A DNA stretch of 64,000 nt from Spiroplasma litorale. Its GTDB lineage: Bacteria; Bacillota_I; Bacilli_A; Mycoplasmatales; Mycoplasmataceae. The position numbers were made by a program, and so were the translations under genes. This document shows positions 42,117-54,216 of the stretch, in pieces (positions within the stretch are counted from its first letter, which is position 1; the number at the start of each line of letters is the position of its first letter). The stretch lies in contig NZ_CP012357.1 in NCBI RefSeq assembly GCF_001267155.1, forward strand, positions 310,001-374,000, read 5' to 3'. The notes under the pieces were generated by a model that was not told the DNA's origin, made no database searches, and was given only the letters and a program-made list of their open reading frames with translations.

Positions 42117-43406
42117 ATGAAATTTAGTGCAAAAAAAGAGTTAGAAAAAGGTCAAGGTTATTGAACAGTTATTATTGAAGGTGAAAAATGAATTGAAGCA
42201 GTTAAAAAAGGAAAAAACAAAGTTGCTTCAACTATTACAATTCCTGGTTTTAGAAAAGGAAAAGCTCCAAAAGACAAAATAGAGAAATTTGTAACACCAG
42301 TAAAATATTTAAATGCTGCTTTACAATCAATTATTGATAGTGCATGAAAATTTGCATTAGATCAAAATTCTGATATTAAACCTTTTAATTCGCCAGTACC
42401 AACACCAAAAAAAATTAATGATACTTATTGTGAAATTGATTTTATTTTTGATTTAAAACCTGAAATAAACATTAAAGATTATAAGGGAATCAAAGATAAA
42501 GACCTAGTTAAAGAAGAAGTTAAAGTTTCAAAAGAAGATTTAGACAAAGCAATTGATCAATATAGAGAAAGATTTGCAATGGAAAAAGATAAAGATAAAG
42601 CCGCAAAAATTGAAAAAGGTGATGTTGTAACATTTGATTTTGAAGGATTTATTGACGGAGTTGCATTTCCAGGTGGCAAAGGACTTGATTTTAAACTTGA
42701 TATAGGAAGCGGTAAAATGGTGCCGGGCTTTGAAGATAAAATGATTGGTAAATCAATTGGAGAATCTTCAATTGAAGTAACTTTTCCAAAAGATTACACA
42801 CCAGAATTATCAGAAAAAAAGGCTGAATTTAAATTAAATATTAAATCAATAAAAGAAAAAATACTGCCAAATAAAGATGATGAACTTGCAAAAGATTTAA
42901 ATATTCCAGAAGTTAAAACCTTCAAAGAATTACAAGATTATGTAAAAAAACAAATTAAAGAGCAAAAAGAAACACAACAAAAAACAATTTTTGTAAATAA
43001 GGTAATTGAATTAATATCTAAAAACTCTACTATTGAAATCCCTAAATCGGTTATAGATAAAGAAGTTGATAATTTATACAAAGAATTTGAAAATAAAGTT
43101 CAAAGTCAAAAATTAACTATGAAAGATTATAAAAAACAAACTGGTTTAACTGATGAAAATATTCGTGAAGAGTTAAGAAATGATGCAATTAAACGATTGG
43201 AAAGTTATTTAATTACTGATAAAGTAAGAAATACAGAAAAATTTGAAATTACTGAAGAAGACATTAATAATAAGTATTCTAGTTTGGCAAAATCATTTGG
43301 TGTTGAGCCTGACTATATTAAAAATAATTTACTTCCAGTTGACAATATAAAAGAAGAAATAACTAAAGAAAAAATAATCAATTTCTTATATGAAAATAAT
43401 GGTTAA
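42117..43406 (+). CDS. tig: Trigger factor chaperone
   Basis: Trigger factor binds at the ribosome exit tunnel and helps new chains fold. The 429-residue product has the ribosome-docking signature TIPGFRKGKAP (usual GFRxGKxP) near residue 45, the FKBP-type prolyl isomerase domain (about 155-245, GDVVTFDFEGFIDGVAFPGG), and the helical C-terminal arms. Three UGA Trp codons lie in the N-terminal part. AAAGGAG precedes the ATG, and TATAAT at 42081-42086 may be its -10 box. A terminator follows, then lon. Confidence 0.95.
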
Positions 43407-43430
43407 AATGTGAAAAATCACATTTTTTTT
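43405..43430 (+). terminator. Intrinsic terminator after tig
   Basis: AAATGTGA (43406-43413) and TCACATTT (43418-43425) form an 8-bp stem with an AAAA loop, followed by T residues. The stop codon overlaps the 5' foot. Confidence 0.9.
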
Positions 43431-43435
43431 ATTTT

Positions 43436-43462
43436 TTAGCACTTAATGGTTGCAAGTGCTAA
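43436..43462 (+). promoter_or_regulatory. CIRCE operator (HrcA binding site) at the lon promoter
   Basis: TTAGCACTT-N9-AAGTGCTAA is a perfect inverted repeat with the exact 9-base spacer of CIRCE (consensus TTAGCACTC-N9-GAGTGCTAA), differing only by the outermost C-G pair. It overlaps the likely -35 box TTGCAA (43450-43455) of a promoter whose -10 is TATTAT (43472-43477). HrcA bound here would repress lon until heat shock. hrcA itself is not in the window. Confidence 0.93.
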
Positions 43463-43503
43463 AAAATATGTTATTATATTTTTGACCAAAGGAGGAATAA
43501 AAT

Positions 43504-45903
43504 ATGTCAAATCAAAGATTACCAATGCTAGTGACTAGAGGAAGTTATGTTTATCCAACATTTGAACAAATTCTTGAAATAGGGCGTGATAAAACTACAC
43601 TCGCAGTAAAAGAAGCGGTTGAAAAATATGATGGACAAATTTTAATAGTTTCACAAAAGAAACCTTTAGAGGACGACCCACTTATAAAAGATTTATACGC
43701 ATTTGGTATTTTAGCAAATGTAAAAATTAAAAAAGAATGAAAAGATGGTACATTAACAGTAAATATTAAATCAGTCTCAAGAGTTGAATTAATGAATATA
43801 GAGCTTGATGCCTTTTATACTGCTGAATTCCAAGTTAAGGAACCTTTAAAATCAGAAGACAAAGAAGCTTTGAAAAAAATAACAAAATATATTAAAGCTA
43901 TGATCAATTCTCAAGAAGAGTTTCCTTCTGAGATTGAAGAAGTATTAAAAATGGCTTCTACTAATGCTGATCCTAACTATATTGTAGACTCTGCTGCACA
44001 TCTAATGACATTTATGCCAATAAACAAAAAGCAAGCAATTCTTGAGGAGTTAGATCCAATTAAAAGAATTGAAATAATTAATGATTTTTTAGATGAAAAG
44101 AGACAGTCTGCAGACATAGAATCATCAATTAGTAAAAAAATAAAATCAAGGGTTGACGAGCAACAAAGAGAGTTTTATTTAAGAGAAAAATTAAAAGCAA
44201 TCAAGGAAGAATTAGGAGACATGGATGGAGAGGGAGACGATATGAAAAAATATCGTACTCGTCTTGAAAATGAACCATTTCCAGATAATATTAAAAAAAG
44301 ATTAAATCAAGAAATTGATAGATATGAAGGTTTACCCGCAGCATCTTCTGAAGCAAACATAATTAGAACTTATATTGATTGAATGATGCAAACTCCTTGA
44401 TGACAAAAAACAAAAGAAAAAACTGATTTAAAATATGCAAAAGATGTATTAGATAAATATCATTATGGTCTAGCTAAAGTAAAAGAAAGAATTATTGAAT
44501 ACCTAGCTGTAAAACAAAATACTAATTCTGTTAAAGGACAAATAATTACATTAGTAGGTCCTCCAGGTGTTGGTAAAACAAGTTTAGCTAAATCAATTGC
44601 AGAAGCAATGGGAAGAGAATTTATTAAAGTTGCTCTTGGTGGGATTAAAGATGAATCTGAAATCCGTGGTCATAGAAAAACTTATATTGGTGCAATGCCG
44701 GGTAGAATTATTCAAGGTATGAAAAGAGCCGGAGTTAAAAATCCAGTTTTCTTATTAGATGAAGTTGATAAGATGGCAAGTGATTATAGAGGAGATCCAG
44801 CTTCTGCAATGTTAGAAGTGCTTGATCCTGAGCAAAACTCTAAATTCTCAGATCATTATTTAGAAGAGGAATATGACTTAAGTGATGTAGTATTTATCGC
44901 AACTGCAAACTACCCAGAGAATATTCCTGAAGCTCTATATGACAGAATGGAAATTATAGAACTTTCTAGTTATACTGAAATTGAAAAAATGAAAATTGCA
45001 AAAGAATATCTAGTTCCAAAAGTTCTAAAAGACCACGCTTTAAACTCTGACCAAGTTAGTTTTACTGAAGAAGGAATAAGCGAAATTATTAAACATTATA
45101 CAAGAGAAGCAGGAGTTAGACAACTTGAAAGATGAATTGCGTCTATCGCAAGAAAATTTGTTGTAAAAATGCTTAATAAGGAATTAGAAAAAATTACAGT
45201 TACTCCAAAAATAGTAAATGAGTTTTTGAAAAAAAGAATATTTGAACATACAGAAAAAGACAAAGAAGCACAAATTGGTGTTGTTACAGGACTTGCTTAT
45301 ACTCAATTTGGTGGAGATATACTACCAATAGAAGTTAATCATTTTCCTGGAAAAGGTGGTCTTATATTAACAGGTAAATTAGGAGACGTTATGAAAGAGT
45401 CTGCTACAATTGCTTATGACTATGTAAAATCAAACTATAAACAATTTAATATACCAAAAGAAGTGTTTTCTGAAAATGATGTTCATATTCACGTCCCTGA
45501 AGGTGCTGTTCCAAAAGATGGACCAAGTGCAGGTATAACATTAACAACTGCAATTGTATCTGCTTTAACAAATAAACCAGTTCCAAAAGATTTAGGAATG
45601 ACTGGTGAAATTACACTAAGAGGACTAGTATTCCCTATTGGTGGACTACGTGAAAAATCAATATCTGCACATAGAAGTGGATTGAAAAAAATTATTATTC
45701 CATTCAAAAATAAAAAAGATATTGATGATATTCCTGAAGAAGTTAGAAATGAATTAGAAATAGTTCTTGTTCAAAAATTCTCTGAAGTATATGAAGCGAT
45801 ATTTAATGAAAAATTGAAAAAAGTAGAAAAAGAACTTCCAATCGGAACACTGGCAAGTGATAAAAATAATAGTAAATCTAGTTCACAAGAAAAGCAACTT
45901 TAA
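43504..45903 (+). CDS. lon: ATP-dependent protease Lon
   Basis: Lon unfolds and degrades damaged proteins. The 799-residue product has the N-terminal substrate-binding domain, the AAA+ module with Walker [10 protein letters not shown] starting at Gly352 and Walker [11 protein letters not shown], and the serine-lysine protease domain with catalytic Ser675 (PKDGPSAG) and Lys718 ([12 protein letters not shown]). Length is normal. UGA codons at 43738, 44380, 44398, 44401 and 45133 are Trp. AAAGGAGG precedes the ATG. Control by the CIRCE element upstream puts it under HrcA as in other mollicutes. Confidence 0.97.
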
Positions 45904-45917
45904 TAGTTGTTTTTTTA
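45891..45917 (+). terminator. Intrinsic terminator at the end of lon
   Basis: AAAGCAACT (45891-45899) pairs with AGTTGTTTT (45905-45913, one G-U) around the loop TTAAT that holds part of the stop codon; T residues follow. Confidence 0.8.
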
Positions 45918-45957
45918 ATTCCTAATATATACTTTTATTATAAGAAAGGTGTTAATT

Positions 45958-47844
45958 ATGGATGGAAATAGTAATTTAGAAAATTTGTCTTTTGTAAAAA
46001 ATTCTCAAAATCTTTCTAGTAAACCATTAAGAAAGAAAAAAACTGCAGATGAAAAACTATATAATTTCATGGACAAAAAAAAGAAACTTACATTTTTAAA
46101 AATTGTTTTCACATATGGGTTCAAACATAAGAAGTTATTTTTTACAGTTATTGGCGTTGTTATATTCAGTGCAATTTTAGTTAGTATTAACTCATTGTTA
46201 ATTAATATAACATTAAACCAAGCTCAATATGATTATGATAATAAAATGGGAAAAAATTATAATTTAAAATGGTATTGGTGAATGCTAATTACACTTGGGG
46301 ATTTAGTACTCTTATATATCTGTACTTTTATAAGAAACTCATTTTCAATTATACTTGCTGTTACAATAGAAGTTGAGTTAAGAAAACTAACAATTAAAAG
46401 ATTACTTGAGTATGACATTTCATACTACTCAGATAAAAAAACAGGTAAACTAATGACAAAATTAGTAGGAGATACAAATATTGTTGGTAATGAAATATCT
46501 GGTCTTGTATCATGAATAATTCAAGCTCCACTTGTAGTTATTTTTGGAACAGGTGTTTTATTTTTTGTTGATGTTTATTTAGCATTAATTTCATCTGCTG
46601 CAGTATACTTGCTAGCTTTGATAATAATAATTATTGCTACAAGTTATCAAAAAAAAGTTACAGTTGTTAGAGAAGTCATTTCAGATATAAATGGTGATGT
46701 TGTTGATAGAATAAATGCTATAAAGTTAGTAAAATCATCTGCAACACGTAAGTATGAAGAAGATAGAATTGAAAATCTTCATAAACCTTATATTAAAGTA
46801 TTCAAACCAATTTCTAGAATTGATGGAACACTTTTGGCTATTCTAATTGCATCAGATGTAATTATAAATTTATTAGTTATATCTTGTGCAGCTTTGTTAT
46901 ATGGTGATAATAACGTTAGTTACTTTGTTGCTGTAATTATCCCGATAACTACAGCGATGACTGGACTTACAAGACCGCTGTGACAAATAGCAGCAATTGT
47001 GCCAGGTCTTTCAAGAGCTTCTGCTTCTTCAACAAAAATATACGAAGTAATATATAAAGATCCGATTTTATTTGATAATAATGAAACCGGAGTATTATTT
47101 GATCAAGAAGTTAATAAAATAGAATTTAGAGAAGTGAAATTTAACTACCCTGAAAAACCTGAAATAAATATAATTCCCAACTTAAATATAACTCTAGAAA
47201 AAGGTAAGAGTTATGCTTTTGTTGGAGAAACTGGAAGCGGTAAATCAACTATCTCAAAACTTTTACTTAGATTTTATGACCCAACTGATGGTTGTGTTTT
47301 GATAAACGATATTAATTTAAAAGATTTTAATCTTAAAAGCTATTTAAGTCACGTTGGATATGTTGAACAAGAGCCACAAATTATTTATGGATCAGTATAT
47401 GATAATGTTAAATATGGATATTTTGATGCAACTGACGAAGAAGTGCATGAAGCATGTAAAAAAGCGCAAGTTCACAATATAATAATGAGTTGACCAGAAA
47501 CTTATAATACAATACTTGGTGAAAGAGGATTACTTTTAAGCGGAGGTCAAAAACAGCGTTTGGTAATTGCTAGAATGCTTCTGCGTAATCCAGAATTATT
47601 AGTTCTTGATGAAGCTACAAGTGCTCTTGACAATATTGTAGAAAAAGAAATTCAATCTCAACTTGATGAACTAATGAAGGGAAAAACAACAGTAATAATT
47701 GCACATAGGTTAACAACAATAAAAAACGTAAATAAAATTTATGTATTAGAATCAGGAAAAGGAATTGTTCAAGAAGGAACATATAATGAACTTGTAAAAA
47801 CTCCAGGAAGATTTAAAGAACTTCACGATGCTGCAAATTCATAA
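45958..47844 (+). CDS. ABC exporter, fused membrane-ATPase half transporter
   Basis: The 628-residue protein is of the MsbA/LmrA/MdlB type: a charged N-terminal extension of about 60 residues, a six-helix membrane domain (about 65-365), then an ATPase with Walker A GETGSGKST (about 422), Q-loop VEQEPQ, signature LLSGGQKQR, Walker B LLVLDEATSALD and switch His in IIAHRLTT. It should work as a homodimer exporting lipids or drugs; substrate is not visible. ATG at 45958 is preferred over the GTG at 45949 because AGAAAGGTG lies at ideal distance. Several UGA codons are Trp. rarA follows 15 bases later. Confidence 0.92.
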
Positions 47845-47859
47845 ACAGGAGGTTTTTAA

Positions 47860-49104
47860 ATGGATAAGCCATTAAGTTATTTATTAAGACCAAATCATAT
47901 TGAAGATGTAATTGGACAAAGTCACTTGCTCAATAATGATAATGGATTAATTTCAAAAATGGTAGAAAAAAAATTTGCAACTAATTTGATATTTTATGGT
48001 CCTCCAGGAATTGGCAAAACAACTCTTGCTATTAGTTTAGCTAATGACTTAGAAATTGAATATGATTTTTTCAATGCATCAAATGATAAAAAAGAAAAAC
48101 TTCAAAAAATTATAAGCAATAATAATCAATCAATATTAATAATTGACGAATTTCATAGAATGAATAAAAATTTACAAGATTACTTACTTGAATATATTGA
48201 AAAAAAACAAATAATAGTTTTTATTACAACTACTGAAAATCCATATTTTGTAATAAATCCAGCTGTAAGAAGTAGATGCACAATTGCAAGATTAGAAGAA
48301 ATTAGTGTACCAGAATTAATTATTGGAATTAAAAAAATATTAAAAAAAATTAAATCTAATACTAAATATGATAATGAAGCAATAAATGAAATTGCTTCTA
48401 GGTCAAATGGAGATTTGAGGTTTGCAATTAATATAATTGAAAATATTGAAAAACTATATAGCGATAAAAAAATTGACAAAAAATTTATTGAGCAATTATC
48501 ATTTATTTCATCTGCAAAAGGTTCTAGTTATGGAGATGAATTTCATGACCTAAAATCTGCTTTACAAAAATCGATACGAGGTAGTGATGTTGATGCTTCA
48601 TTACACTATTTTTCTAGATTATTAGAAATAGGAGATTATGAAACTCTAATGAGAAGGATGATAATTACTGCATATGAAGATATTGGACTAGCAAACCCTT
48701 CAATACCAGTTCGTGTATTTAATGCTTGTAATGCTTTTAGACAAGTGGGCATGCCAGAAGGTAGAATAATTTTAGGTCTTGCAATAATCGAAATGGCTTT
48801 GAGTGAGAAATCAAATTCAAGTATAAACGCAATTGATCAAGCATTAAATGATGTTAAAACTGGGAATGTTCCACCGATCCCTGGATATTTAAGAGATAAT
48901 CATTATAATTCTTCATCTAATTTAAATGAAACGTATAATTATAAATATGCACATGATTTTGAAAATGATTATGTTGAACAACAATATTTGCCTGATAAAA
49001 TTAAGAACAAAAAATACTATATAGCTAAAACTCATAATTTATATGAAAAAAAACTAATTGAAATATATAATAAATTTACTAACAAAGATGTCAAAAAGAA
49101 ATAG
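47860..49104 (+). CDS. rarA: Replication-associated recombination protein RarA (MgsA)
   Basis: RarA is a clamp-loader-like AAA+ ATPase acting at stalled replication forks. The 414-residue product has LLRPNHIEDVIGQSHLL, Walker A GPPGIGKTT (residues 47-55), Walker B ILIIDEFHRM, sensor TTTENP, and the C-terminal family segments MRRMIITAYEDIGLANP and VPPIPGYLRDNHY. It is read without any UGA. CAGGAGG precedes the ATG. Position directly after the ABC exporter suggests one transcript. Confidence 0.95.
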   Translation: MDKPLSYLLRPNHIEDVIGQSHLLNNDNGLISKMVEKKFATNLIFYGPPGIGKTTLAISLANDLEIEYDFFNASNDKKEKLQKIISNNNQSILIIDEFHRMNKNLQDYLLEYIEKKQIIVFITTTENPYFVINPAVRSRCTIARLEEISVPELIIGIKKILKKIKSNTKYDNEAINEIASRSNGDLRFAINIIENIEKLYSDKKIDKKFIEQLSFISSAKGSSYGDEFHDLKSALQKSIRGSDVDASLHYFSRLLEIGDYETLMRRMIITAYEDIGLANPSIPVRVFNACNAFRQVGMPEGRIILGLAIIEMALSEKSNSSINAIDQALNDVKTGNVPPIPGYLRDNHYNSSSNLNETYNYKYAHDFENDYVEQQYLPDKIKNKKYYIAKTHNLYEKKLIEIYNKFTNKDVKKK

Positions 49105-49119
49105 AAGGGTAATTATAAT

Positions 49120-49908
49120 ATGAAATCGGTTTCTATAATTAAAAATGAATTAGAGAGTAATGGATATAATTGATTACCTTCTTATAAAAATATATATGAA
49201 AAAGTTTGATACAATATGGAAACCTATTTCGACGATGACGAAAGCGTTTTGTCAGCTTTATGAGCAAGCTTTAAAAGATATGACGAGGAAATGATAGGTA
49301 TTGTATTTATAACAACAAAAAGAACTTTTACTTTAGAAATCATAGATAATCAAAATAGTACTCAAGTAAGATATTTACCTTTCGATTCTTATTCATTACA
49401 CAAAATTCTTGTACAATATTCAAAGAGTGATTCAAAACTAAATTATTTATCATTACAAAACGATAGCTTTGGTAATGGTATTACATTTGCATGTCCGAAT
49501 AAAAAAGTGATGAAACACTTTGTAGATACTTTGAGAGGTGTTACTGGAGGAGATATTGAAATTCTCCCAGATTCAGATGACCCACTACTAGCTAAAAACG
49601 AAAAAGAACAATTGATTGATGAGGATCTAGAGAAAGCCAAAGAAGTTGTTCCACATAAATATGAAGAAAAACATGAGGAACAAAAACCTATTCAAGAATC
49701 AGATTTATGAAAAAAATCTTCATTTGTTAACGAAGAAAAAGAAGTACCAATTCAAATTGTTCCAATTAAACAAGAAAAAAAACAAAAAAAAGTTAGTGAA
49801 TATGCTTCAAAATGAAAATCTAAGTTATGACTTTTATGATTATTAATACCAATTTTCATTATTGTTGGTTTTGTGCTTTATGTACTATTTACGAGATCAA
49901 TAATTTAA
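49120..49908 (+). CDS. C-terminally anchored membrane protein, unknown function
   Basis: The 262-residue protein has a folded N-terminal domain of about 150 residues with beta-strand character (GIVFITTKRTFTLEIIDNQ, YLPFDSY), somewhat like bacterial PH-type domains, then an acidic disordered linker rich in Glu/Lys (about 155-230) and one C-terminal membrane segment (LWLLWLLIPIFIIVGFVLYV) with a short tail. The PH-like comparison is by pattern only. It starts 15 bases after rarA with GAAGGG upstream. Trp is mostly UGA. Confidence 0.7.
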
Positions 49909-49948
49909 CATAAACATATGTTATAATATTTTAAAGGAGTATTTAATT

Positions 49949-50473
49949 ATGAGTGAAAAAATATATCAAATAAGCTCAGAACAAATAGGAGTAGTCTCTT
50001 TTTCAGAACCTTGATTTTTAGCGCATGTTGAAGTTGACGGTTCAGAACCTTTTCAAATGTTTTACCCTTCTCTTGATGAAGGAATTAAACGATTTGCACC
50101 ATTTTTTGAAGAGCATGTAATAAACGTATGAAAAAAACTTGGTGAAGATGGTGAGAAAAAAATTAGAGAATTAAAAGATTATGTTATAAATGAGTGATAT
50201 GATCCTGGAGTTGAAACAATGAGGAAAGCAATGTTTGAAACTTATGGTTATCCAGAATTTAGAGATAAAACAGGTAAAGAACTTATTGAAGACGGTTATG
50301 ATTTTCTTGCCATAACAATTGGACATATATGTATTAGATTTAATAAGTTAAACTTCTATTTTAAAGACTTACATATTTCAACAAGAATAGTTGATAAATT
50401 TCTTGCAGTTGATTTTTGAACTAAGGCAAAACAAGATGCCCTTGATGAACTTGCAAATACTATTTTAAAATAA
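49949..50473 (+). CDS. Hypothetical soluble protein, unknown function
   Basis: The 174-residue protein is acidic and aromatic-rich, with no membrane segment. It has blocks such as VVSFSEPWFLAHVEVDGSEP and YDPGVETMRKAMFETYGYPE that look well folded, and a helical C-terminus. I do not recognise the family. AAAGGAG precedes the ATG and TATAAT stands at 49922-49927, so it likely has its own promoter. A strong terminator follows. UGA codons encode its Trp residues. Confidence 0.75.
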
Positions 50474-50498
50474 ATTACTATTAATAGTAATTTTTTTT
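50472..50498 (+). terminator. Intrinsic terminator
   Basis: AAATTACTA / TAGTAATTT is a perfect 9-bp stem with a TTAA loop, followed by T residues. It overlaps the stop codon of the preceding gene and closes the transcript before the nucleoside transporter operon. Confidence 0.85.
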
Positions 50499-50556
50499 AT
50501 GAAGAAATAATTATTCTCTTTATGATTAAATAATATTAGAATAACTAGGAGAAATT

Positions 50557-52089
50557 ATGAACAATAATCTAGCGATTGAAATGAAAAATATCACAATGAT
50601 TTTTAATAAAAAAATTATTGCAAATAATAACATAAACTTAAAAGTTAAAAAAGGTGAAATTCACGCTATAATTGGCGAAAATGGTGCGGGAAAATCGACT
50701 TTAATGTCAATTCTTTTTGGTTTATACAATCCAACATTTGGAGAAATATTCATTAATGGTAAAAGCCAAATTATCACAAACCCAGTTAAAGCAAATAAAT
50801 TAGGAATAGGTATGGTTCATCAGCATTTTAAATTAATCGAAACTTATCCTTTTTGAAAAAACATATCACTTGGTAGTGAACAGACATTTCTTAAATTTTT
50901 TATTAATAAGCAAAAAACAATAAAAAAAATAACAGAAATAATGAATAAATATAATTTAAATATTGATTTAAATAAGAAACCAATTAATTCAAGTGTTGCT
51001 TCTCAACAAAAAGCAGAAATTTTAAAAGCGCTTTATAAAGAATCAAACATATTGATTTTCGATGAACCAACAGCCGTGCTTACTCCTAATGAAATTGATG
51101 GATTTTTAGAAGTTTTATTAAATCTTAAAAAAATGGGTAAAACAATCGTTTTTATAACTCACAAAATGGCAGAAATCAAAAAAGTTGCAGATACAGCAAC
51201 CGTTCTTAGAAATGGCGAAGTCGTTGGCGAATTTGATGTAAAATCTACAACTGTTGAACAATTTGCAACTTCTATGGTTGGCCGTAAATTAAAAGAAGTT
51301 CATGTTAATTACAAAGAAATAAAAAAAGATGTAATTTTATCAATCGAAAACTTAAGTATGCAAAACCATAATAATCATAAAATTACAGCTTTGAAAGATT
51401 TCTCTTTAGAAATATCTAAAGGAGAAATTGTCTCAATTTCGGGTGTTGAAGGTAATGGTCAATTAGAATTAGTAAATGCAATTACAGGTTTATCAAAAAT
51501 AAAAAAAGGTAAAATATTTATAAAAAATAATTTAATTAATAAAGCTTCTGTAACTAAAAGATATCATAAATATAAAATTAGTCACATACCAGAAGATAGA
51601 CATAAACATGGATTAGTTTTAAATAATAATTTAATTGATAATATGGTTCTTCAAGATATATCACAAAAAAAGTTTAGCAAATTTGGGTTTATTAATTTTA
51701 ATGCTGTACAAGAGTATGGACAAAACATTGTAAAAAAATATGATGTTAGAAATTCTCAATCTGGTTATGCAATTGCAAGACAATTATCGGGTGGAAATCA
51801 ACAAAAGGCGATTGTTGGAAGAGAACTTGAAAGAGAAAGTGATTTAATTGTAATATTTCAACCAACCAGGGGATTAGATATCGGATCAATAGAGTTTATT
51901 CACTCAGAAATTTTAAAAGCTAAAGAAAAAGGTAAAGCAATTTTACTAATATCATATGAGCTTAGTGAGATCATTGCTTTATCAGACAGAGTTATCGTAC
52001 TAAATTCCGGTAATAAAGTTGGTGAACTTAAGGGTAAAGAAATAAATATTGATAAAATAGGTTTAATGATGATGGGAGAAAGAATTTAA
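50557..52089 (+). CDS. nupA: Nucleoside-type ABC importer, double ATPase subunit
   Basis: The 510-residue protein holds two ATPase domains in one chain, as in RbsA and YufO/NupA. Domain 1 has Walker A GENGAGKST (residues 40-48), a modified signature SVASQQKAEI and Walker B ILIFDEPTAVLTP. Domain 2 has a degenerate Walker A SGVEGNGQ, the normal signature QLSGGNQQKAIV and IVIFQPTRGLD in place of Walker B, as usual for this group. It powers uptake of nucleosides through the two permeases that follow, with the BMP lipoprotein at 55275 as binding protein. TAGGAG precedes the ATG. The symbol follows family, not proven orthology. Confidence 0.88.
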
Positions 52090-54216
52090 ATGAAATTTAA
52101 TACAAAATTTTGAATAAAGAAACAACATTTAATAAATTCTTTGACTTCTGAAAAAACTAAGAATAGTTTTTCAATTATTAAAGCGTCAGTATTGTCTATA
52201 TTATTTGGTTTATTGATTGGTATAATAATTATATTTATAAATGGTGAAAATGGATTTGCTTTTATTGCTTCTTCAATTGAACAATCATTAAGTAATGACT
52301 CAAATACCTTTTTACCAACAACACTAAATTATTTTTCGACATATGCATTAATGGGAATAGGTCTAGCTCTTGGTTTTAAAATTGGTTTATTTAATATGGG
52401 TGGAACTGGACAAGCTGTAATAGGAATGACGCTAAGTGTATTAGCAATTGGGAACAAAGCGTCTGCTGAGGGAATGAGTTTTAAAGACATTGATAGTTCT
52501 TTTGTTATAAATGTGTTTTTTATATTTATATTTTCTGGAATTGCAATTTCATTAATTTCAGGGATACTAAAGGTCGCTTTTAATATACACGAAGTAGTAA
52601 CAACTGTTATGTTAAATTGAGTAGTTTGAATTTTTTCAAATTGGTTATTTGATAGACCTACTTGAGAATGAAGTACTAATCATTCTACTGAAAAATTAAA
52701 TAAAAATTGAGTTGCTATCGGGGATAATATTTGAGTTCTTGGTGTTATATTAACTTTAATATCAGTATTGTTAGTTTATATTTTGGTTAATTTAACAACT
52801 TTTGGTTACAAATTTAAAGTTGCAGGAAAACAACCAACAGCAGCAAAGTATGCAGGAATTAATATGAAATATTACATAATATTAACAACTGCATTACAAG
52901 GTTTATTTATAAGCATGGGTGGTTTTATCTACTACATGACAATTCAATTAAGTATAACAACAGGAAATGTATCAATGCTACCAACAATTGGTTTTGATGC
53001 AATCCCGATTGCATTGGTTGCATTTAGTAATGTTTTTGGCATATTACCTGTCGCATTTTTGTGAGCTATGTTAAAAAATGGTTCAGATATTGCAAAAGCA
53101 ATTGAGTTCCCATTATTGTCAAAAGATGTTTCTACGTTAGTATTTGGTGCTATTACTTATGGTGCAGGTATTTCAGCGTTATTTTATAAATTAAATTTAT
53201 ATCAATATATTTACAAGAATACTTTTATATTCAAAGATTATAATTTTACTAAAAATTGATTTACTAAAAATAAATTAATTTGAAAATTGCGCAAACAAAA
53301 AATACTTATATATAAAAACGAAGAATTGCTAAAATTTAAAAATGAAGAAAATAATAAAAAAAACATTTTAAAATCTGATATTAAAAAGAATTATGATGAT
53401 TTAATTAATCTTAAAAAATCAAATCAAAACTTAAATAATGATGAATACAAAAAATTGTTCGAATTAATAAAAAAACTAAATAATGATTTGAAAAGTCAAA
53501 AAACTTATTTTAGAAAAAATTATAGATACTTAAAAAAAGATATTAAAACATATATTAATTTCGAAATCAAAAAAGTTAAAGAAGAACTAAATATAAGTTG
53601 AGATGAATCAATAATTGATCATAAAAAATATTCCTTAATGGGTTTTAAAAAACAAAGTAAATTAAATATAAAAAATAAAAAATTCGATTTATTAAATAAT
53701 TTAATATTTTCAATTAATAACGTAAATTCTAAAAAAATTAATCTTTTAAATGAAGTAAAAGTTCTAAATAAACTTATTAAAGATGAAAAGAAAAATTATA
53801 ATATCAAAATTAAAGACTTAAATAAAAATTCAACAAAGGAAGAATATATAAATAAAAATAATGAACTAAAAAATAATTTCAAAACAATTATTGACCAATA
53901 TAAAATAAAAAAACATGAATTAAAAAAAAGTAATTCAGAACTTATTAAAAAAATGTTACATGATATTAATGTACAAAATAAAAAAAGTGTAGATGACTTT
54001 ATTGATATGAAAAATAATGTTAGTGCTAAAACTAAAGAAAATGTAGAACAAATTAAAAATAAATTTAAGGAATTAAAAAAAGATTTTAATTCTAAAAATA
54101 AATCATTAAATAAAATAAATGATAAATCTAAAAAAATATTTGAAAGAGATAAATATATTAATAAAGTAGAATATTATAATAAAAAACGTGAGGTGGTGAA
54201 AAATTATGTCAGTTAA
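52090..54216 (+). CDS. nupB: Nucleoside-type ABC permease with a long coiled-coil tail
   Basis: The ATG follows the ATPase gene stop directly. Residues about 30-385 are the BPD_transp_2 permease with about ten membrane segments and the family segments FKIGLFNMGGTGQ, NIHEVVTTVMLNW and AGKQPTAAKYAGI. Then comes an unexpected cytosolic tail of about 320 residues (390-708), almost only Lys, Asn, Glu, Ile, Leu and Asp, with strong coiled-coil character (EELLKFKNEENNKKN, KFKELKKDFNSKNK). Ordinary YufP/NupB-type permeases end near residue 360. The whole 708-codon frame is open under code 4, so this is a true extension. The end overlaps the second permease by 11 bases. Confidence 0.9.

Noticed and set aside
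53287-54216. Possible separate coiled-coil gene after the permease
   Set aside because: The frame is continuous with the permease at 52090 through UGA Trp codons, and no ribosome binding site precedes an internal ATG, so one long protein is the simpler reading. A sequencing error cannot be excluded by eye.
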